Origin: Lycium barbarum
Lineage: Eukaryota; Streptophyta; Magnoliopsida; Solanales; Solanaceae
Direction: 5' to 3'
NCBI RefSeq assembly: GCF_019175385.1
Contig: NC_083340.1
Coordinates: 23,448,336 to 23,512,335, forward strand
DNA: 64,000 nucleotides
Each line of letters begins with the position of its first letter. Within the stretch, counting starts at the first letter, position 1. Shown one piece after another: positions 60,856 to 64,000 of this stretch. The translations under genes and the position numbers were made by a program. The notes below the pieces were generated by a model, which saw only the letters and a list, made by a program, of their open reading frames with translations, was not told the DNA's origin and did not search any database.

Positions 60856-61115
60856 GAGCCTGTTTGGATGAGTTTATGCCTATAAACTGCAAACAACTTA
60901 TAAGCAAAAAAAAATAAGTGAGGGTAGTCTAACTTATTTTTTTTGGCTTATAAGCTGTTTTAGCTTATAAGCTGCTTTAGATAAGCTAAGTCAAATGGGC
61001 CCAATTATTTTTTGAGCTTATTTTAAGCACAAAATGACTTTAAGCTGGCCAGCCAAATATTCAAAAAAGCTGAAAACAGCTTATAAGCAACTTATAAGCC
61101 AATCCAAGCTGGCTC
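60856..61115. mobile_element. MITE, PIF/Harbinger-like, 3-bp TSD
   Basis: Ends GAGCCTGTTTGGAT and (inverted) GAGCCAGCTTGGAT, flanked by TAG (60853-60855 and 61116-61118). The 260-bp interior is rich in 'cttataagc'. This is a familiar Solanaceae MITE type; superfamily from the 3-bp duplication is tentative. Confidence 0.75.
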
Positions 61116-61452
61116 TAGCTCAATATTGATTTTCAGAAAGTCATCTCAAAAAAAAAAAAAAAAAATAGTTTGTACCCAAATGCATTGTTCCCCTCACAAC
61201 AACAAACAGAGAAAAGGAAAAACTTAAAAAAACTCTTGCTTACCCCTTAAACTTACCTTTTTCGACAACAATATTATGGGGTATAAATATAGAGAGATTA
61301 AAATAATTTGGATATGTAAGAGACATACGTTATGAACATTTCATTGATTTTAATTAAAGGCTCAGAAAGCGTTTATATTCAGATGAATCAATCGTTTGGT
61401 CCATCTTCACTCAATAGTTCTAGAAGAGACATTAATGAAGTTTCATTAATAT

Positions 61453-61649
61453 CATCAAAGATGTGGTGTAGTGACAGTGGATGAGGATGCTCCTCCCTTA
61501 ACCAGAGGTCCCGAGTGCAAACTCTGCGTATGAATTTTTTTTTGGTACGGAGCACTCCCCCAAAAATGGGCCTCCAATTTTAAAGCAGAATTCGGATATA
61601 GTCGGACTCCAATGCGGATGCCGGACACCATTAAAAAATCAAATAGAAA
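61453..61649 (+). mobile_element. SINE (SolS-like) with 15-bp TSD
   Basis: Flanked by the perfect 15-bp duplication AAGTTTCATTAATAT (61438-61452 and 61650-61664). A tRNA-like head has an A-box near 'tagtgacagtgg' and a B-box near 'ggtcccgagtgcaaactc'. The body ends 'ccaatgcggatgccggacac' and an A-rich tail, typical of Solanaceae SINEs. Expected to be copied by LINE enzymes. Confidence 0.88.
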
Positions 61650-61907
61650 AAGTTTCATTAATATGAGTAAAAAAAAACTCTAACAATATTAATTAGATCA
61701 CACTTTTCTTTAATGACTAGAAGTGTCAAAATAAGGACTCGCATGGCCATGAGAATTTTTCACTTTTTTCCGGAAAATTACTTCACTTTATTTGGAAGTC
61801 AACATTTGGCCATGAAAATTTCAAATACAATTTTAAAGTTGTTTTTTGAATTTGAAAAACACCTAAAATCTTGTCTTCACTTTTTTCACTTTCAATACAT
61901 TCAAACA

Positions 61908-62102
61908 CAGGAGCGATCTAGCCTATATTTGGGTTCATTTGAACCCATAACTTGTAGTATAGACCTAAATTTATCGCTGTAACACCCACTGAAATTGTTG
62001 AAATTTTTTAATTATGAACACATAACTTAAACAAGGTGGTGGGTTCAGTTACTGGAATCCAAGTCACGAACCCATAGAATTAAAATTATGGCTCTGCCTC
62101 TG
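61908..62102. mobile_element. hAT MITE, 195 bp
   Basis: Ends CAGGAGCGATC and (inverted) CAGAGGCAGAGCC, with 'gggttc' blocks inside both ends. Flanked by an 8-bp duplication TTCAAACA/TTCAAATA with one mismatch (61900-61907 and 62103-62110). Confidence 0.75.
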
Positions 62103-62110
62103 TTCAAATA

Positions 62111-62428
62111 ACCAAATATTGTTTGTAAAAACTACAACCAAACACAACTCCATTTTCAACTCCAAAAAAGTCAAATGTCAATAGAAACTTTTCTCAATTA
62201 GTTAATTTTCAATATCTTTTTCGAAATCAGCATCGATAGCAAATACACCATAGTGAAGAGAGAATGAAAAAAAAAAAGTTATTTGTCGGAAAATAATCAA
62301 ATGTCAATAGAAACTTTTCTACCCATGAACTTGCATTAGCATCTTAATCAGAGTCCGGAACCATAATACCCCTAGAAAAAATATTTTGAACCAAAATACC
62401 CTAACAAAAAAAAAAGTTACAAAACTAC
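62111..62428. other. No gene supported
   Basis: AT-rich. 'aatgtcaatagaaacttttct' occurs twice (about 62175 and 62302), marking a small direct duplication. Confidence 0.4.
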
Positions 62429-62830
62429 CTATAGCGCAGTATTTTATTGCGCTATAGCAGTAACGGAGACGGAGCCGTTAACTGCTATAGCGCAGTAAAT
62501 TACTGCGCTATAGTGTCTAAATGGAGATGCTATAGCGCAGTAATTTACTGCGCTATAGTGCCTTTGTTTTTTTTTTCCAGCCCTTTTAGTTAGCCCTTCT
62601 TCCATTACACTTTTTAACGTATTTTGACCATAGATTAATCATGCTTCGCGACCCCGAAACATCAATATTTTATATAGAACCCTACTTATTTTTGTGCGAT
62701 TAATAAGGTACGATCAATACATCAAGGATACGAAAAAGTTCGGATAGCCGTTTTAGTGGCTGAAAAGTGCTCGAACGCCATTTTCGTTTGAAGGTTCGGC
62801 GACATTATCTTGAAGTTCTTTGCGAATACT
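62429..62830. repeat. Three 29-bp palindromes and conserved non-coding tail
   Basis: Palindromes at 62429-62457, 62485-62513 and 62530-62558 share the arm CTATAGCGCAGTA. A further short palindrome (AACGGagacggagCCGTT) lies between the first two. The tail from about 62570 ('gaccatagattaatcatg', 'aacatcaatattttatata') resembles the inner part of each arm of the 39 kb palindrome. Confidence 0.75.
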
Positions 62831-63077
62831 TAAACTTGTTCATCAATAATTAATCAAAAGTTTCTCAAAATGACAGCATTCATACAAAAAAAAATAAACT
62901 TAATTAAATTGCACCATTCATTCATAACCTTGAGTAGATGAAAATACTTAACATACTAATACCCTTCAAAATAACAACATAATCATAAATTAAACTTAAA
63001 ACTAAAATCACAACATTCTTAATCATCATCAGAGTACAAGTCCTCAATATCATCCTCAGAAAAATATTGGCGGTTTC
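62831..63077. other. Downstream part of the 63 kb gene-like locus
   Basis: AT-rich, presumably the 3' untranslated part of the minus-strand frames that follow. Confidence 0.35.
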
Positions 63078-63547
63078 TTAAGACACATCTTTTTCAGTAG
63101 CAGTTAGTTCTCTACCAGTTGATGATGCTTGTTCTTCGGCCAACTTTAGCATGTAAAATCTACAACGTCTTGCCAGCATTCTGTTGTTTTCCTTTCTAAT
63201 CCTTTGCACGGCAAGCTCGCAACTTTCTGGACCTACTTGAGGCATGGTTAAGGAGTACCTTGTTGGGATTGGAGCGTTGAGAATTTCCAAGTCACGAACA
63301 AGACGTTCTGATTCGGCAAGCCGATGTGACCATTCTCGACGTAAACCGTAATAATATTCCCGCGGATCTGAATATTTCACATGCAGAAATCATCATTACG
63401 CTCTATAAGAAGGTGGGAATTTAGCTCATCTAGTTTGAAATCACTGGTATCGCTCGAAAAACTGCTATGATTTGAACTTTCATCATCACTACTATTTGGT
63501 TCTTTTGGAAGGAGTAAAGACCAAGGTGAGTTTCTACTGCTTGACAT
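63078..63547 (-). pseudogene. Short protein of unknown family, frameshifted
   Basis: The minus-strand ATG at 63547 opens 56 codons, serine- and aspartate-rich, starting MSSSRNSPWSLLLPKE and stopping at 63377. A second frame, overlapping by a few bases (63380-63078), continues with SDPREYYYGLRREW, an E/R-rich stretch and KENNRM. The neighbouring paralogue at 63675-64000 runs through the equivalent point (DDF...YS..P) without a break, so a one-base indel near 63380 is likely. Function unknown; length, charge and lack of known motifs fit a small accessory protein of a mobile element. Confidence 0.5.
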
Positions 63548-63674
63548 TGAATAATATGGTGTAGTCTATTAACAAAAGAAAGGGCTACTTATATAGTTGC
63601 AAACCCCCAAGAACCCTCCCGGGGGGGGGGGGGTCTTAATGACCCTACCTACTTACCTTGTTGTAAGAAAAATA

Positions 63675-64000
63675 TTAATCTTCATCGGACATTTCACAGT
63701 CCGAATCCCACTTGAATCTAAATCTTGTGCTATTATGTATACCATATTCTACGCTATGGTAACGTATTTGCATCCGATTGTTCTCTTCGCGAAAACGATT
63801 AAGAGCCAAATTAAACTGTTTTGGAGTTTCGCGAGGCATTGACATAACACGTTTTTTTGGGCGTTTAAGCCCTACTGACGCTAACTTGTGCTCCAGTGCT
63901 TCAGCTTCCCTAACACGCCAATCCCACTCCTCTCTCATTTTATTATTGTATTCTCGATTGAATCTGTCGTTAGGGTTATTTGAGTAATGAAAATCATCAT
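63675..64000 (-). CDS. Partial paralogue of the 63 kb short protein
   Basis: Open from the window edge to the stop at 63675. The part visible before the internal methionine at 63938 includes DDFHYSNNP and REYNN, aligning with the broken neighbour. Then follow REEW, an E/R-rich helix, SMP, and REENNRM. It ends in an acidic tail (SDCEMSDED). The start lies outside the window. The repeated arrangement shows a tandem gene duplication. No function is recognised. Confidence 0.5.
   Translation of the reverse strand, partial: DDFHYSNNPNDRFNREYNNKMREEWDWRVREAEALEHKLASVGLKRPKKRVMSMPRETPKQFNLALNRFREENNRMQIRYHSVEYGIHNSTRFRFKWDSDCEMSDED

Overview
The window is nuclear DNA of a flowering plant, almost certainly of the nightshade family (Solanaceae). 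The evidence is the SINEs, the long terminal repeats (LTRs) of Ty3 chromoviruses and of Ogre- and Athila-type elements, and the split genes with GT-AG introns. There is no bacterial gene organisation. Most of the window is nested transposable elements; only two reading frames look like intact host genes.

Layout. 1-4499: an LTR remnant split by a 2.9 kb Ogre/Tat-like solo LTR with 5-bp target-site duplication (TSD) ACGTC. 4.9-5.1 kb: a relic of a LINE RNase H domain. 6.6-27.4 kb: a very AT-rich array of Helitron-related repeats, interrupted by a full-length Ty3/gypsy chromovirus (7923-16994, minus strand, TSD TTTAG; pol open, gag broken three times) and by a non-autonomous LTR element with an Athila-type primer site (20004-25476, TSD GCCCA) that carries an unusual acidic coiled-coil reading frame. 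29.4 kb: a SINE. 30.6-31.15 kb: a small locus with a TATA box and two consecutive inverted repeats whose arms resemble the first and last exons of the pectin acetylesterase gene 25 kb downstream. 33.1-34.7 kb: a decayed DUF1218 gene, cut off by the 3' end of another chromovirus (to 37470). 37.5-38.6 kb: a Mutator-like element with long terminal inverted repeats. 39.2-40.4 kb: a 1.2 kb near-perfect palindrome. 41-52 kb: Helitron-type repeats, with a solo LTR in one copy whose empty site survives in the other copy, and a six-fold 122-bp tandem repeat. 52.3-53.0 kb: a hAT element. 53.9-55.9 kb: a solo LTR sitting between the probable promoter and the coding region of the pectin acetylesterase gene. 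56446-59251: that gene, with 12 coding exons and an intact 389-residue product. 60.2-60.6 kb: a small secreted cysteine-rich protein. 60.9-62.1 kb: a MITE, a SINE and a hAT MITE, each with clean TSDs. 62.4-64 kb: three short palindromes and two paralogous reading frames of unknown function; the non-coding part shares its architecture with the 39 kb palindrome.

The most interesting observation is the 30.6 kb locus. It looks like a pectin acetylesterase promoter followed by inverted duplications of exon 1 and exon 12, the arrangement proposed for the birth of MIRNA or siRNA loci from their own target genes. Second is the shared 'three short palindromes plus conserved tail' module at 39 and 62 kb.

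All homology statements come from reading the sequence by eye; no alignment or database search was run.
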